Assembly: GCA_031289385.1 (NCBI GenBank)
Contig: JAITPP010000117.1
Coordinates: 1 to 5,272, forward strand
Length of the DNA: 5,272 nt
From: Prevotellaceae bacterium
GTDB lineage: Bacteria; Bacteroidota; Bacteroidia; Bacteroidales; UBA932
Direction of reading: 5' to 3'
Under the pieces are notes generated by a model. It saw only the letters and a program-made list of their open reading frames with translations, did no database searches and was not told the DNA's origin. Shown piece by piece: positions 5,169 through 5,272 of the stretch. The translations under genes and the position numbers were made by a program. Within the stretch, counting starts at the first letter, position 1, and every line of letters starts with the position of its first letter.

Positions 5169-5176
5169 TAATTTTG
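5169..5176 (+). promoter_or_regulatory. -7 box for the right transposase
   Basis: TAATTTTG matches TAnnTTTG fully and ends 26 bases before the ATG at 5203. It comes directly after the terminator's T-run, so transcription would begin just beyond the hairpin. There is no clear TTTG at -33, which falls in the hairpin, consistent with the low expression usual for transposases. Confidence 0.5.
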
Positions 5177-5202
5177 TGTTGAATAAAAAAATAAAAATTA
5201 CA

Positions 5203-5272
5203 ATGCGCGAAATTACAACATTTTTTGGAAATTCCGTTTTCGGACAGCTGATTGGCTTAATTGATGAAAAAA
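5203..5272 (+). CDS. IS4-family (DUF4372-type) transposase, N-terminal fragment
   Basis: Twenty-three codons are visible before the window ends, starting MREITTFFGN and continuing SVFGQLIGLIDEK. The sequence 'F-F-G-x-x-V-F-x-Q-L-[IL]-x-L-I' resembles the conserved opening of the DUF4372 domain that precedes the DDE domain in many Bacteroidetes IS4-type transposases (from memory, not searched). The ATG is supported by the promoter box at 5169-5176 and by the usual short distance from the start to the F-x-Q-L motif. The catalytic region is not in the window. It points away from the mutase gene. Confidence 0.6.
   Translation, partial: MREITTFFGNSVFGQLIGLIDEK

Larger units (their letters stand above)
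5105..5272 (+). mobile_element. Left end of an IS4/DUF4372-type insertion sequence (partial)
   Basis: The start of a transposase at 5203 shows that an element enters here. Its exact left tip is not proven. The likely zone is 5105-5136, where AAAAAAATCA occurs twice (5105-5114 and 5127-5136) around TTGTTGTCCGAT. One of these could be a terminal repeat, or the first could belong to flanking DNA. The right end and target duplication lie beyond the window. Confidence 0.5.

Overview
The window comes from a low-GC member of the Bacteroidetes, most likely Bacteroidales or a relative. Three things point there. Promoter-like sites match the Bacteroidetes sigma-factor consensus TAnnTTTG, in one case with TTTG at about -33. 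Ribosome binding sites of the Shine-Dalgarno type are not apparent. The proteins RuvX, peptide deformylase, a phosphohexomutase and a small HTH regulator read like Bacteroidetes family members (judged from memory, no search was run).

Layout. Bases 1-55 hold the first codons of an IS630-type transposase pointing left out of the window, and 5203-5272 hold the first codons of an IS4/DUF4372-type transposase pointing right. The sequence therefore lies between two outward-facing insertion sequences, a common place for an assembly to end. Bases 56-1165 are accessory DNA without a long intact gene. They contain a REP/BIME-like cluster of four hairpins (195-352), a strong-looking leftward promoter (503-534) in front of a 21-codon ORF, repeated GTGGTrAAT boxes with a nested palindrome, a leftward HTH regulator gene broken by one in-frame stop (586-813), and a 128-base zone of interlocking inverted repeats (839-966) followed by a terminator-like hairpin.

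Bases 1138-4808 are an ordinary rightward block: a TATCTTTG promoter, a cation/proton antiporter-like membrane protein, ruvX (TTG start), def, and an alpha-D-phosphohexomutase. The gaps are 41, 33 and 17 bases, so one transcript is likely. RuvX and Def are housekeeping enzymes (rRNA 5'-end maturation or Holliday-junction-type nuclease fold, and N-formyl removal). The mutase supplies sugar phosphates for envelope glycans. The antiporter is the odd member because the usual Asn-Asp (or Ser-Asp) ion site reads Ser-Ser.

Bases 4809-5114 hold no convincing gene. From about 5105 the left end of the IS4-type element begins, with a strong terminator hairpin ahead of its transposase promoter.

The most unusual DNA is 195-995: several kinds of structured, repeated and regulatory-looking sequence packed around a decayed regulator. 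I cannot show that it forms one functional system.
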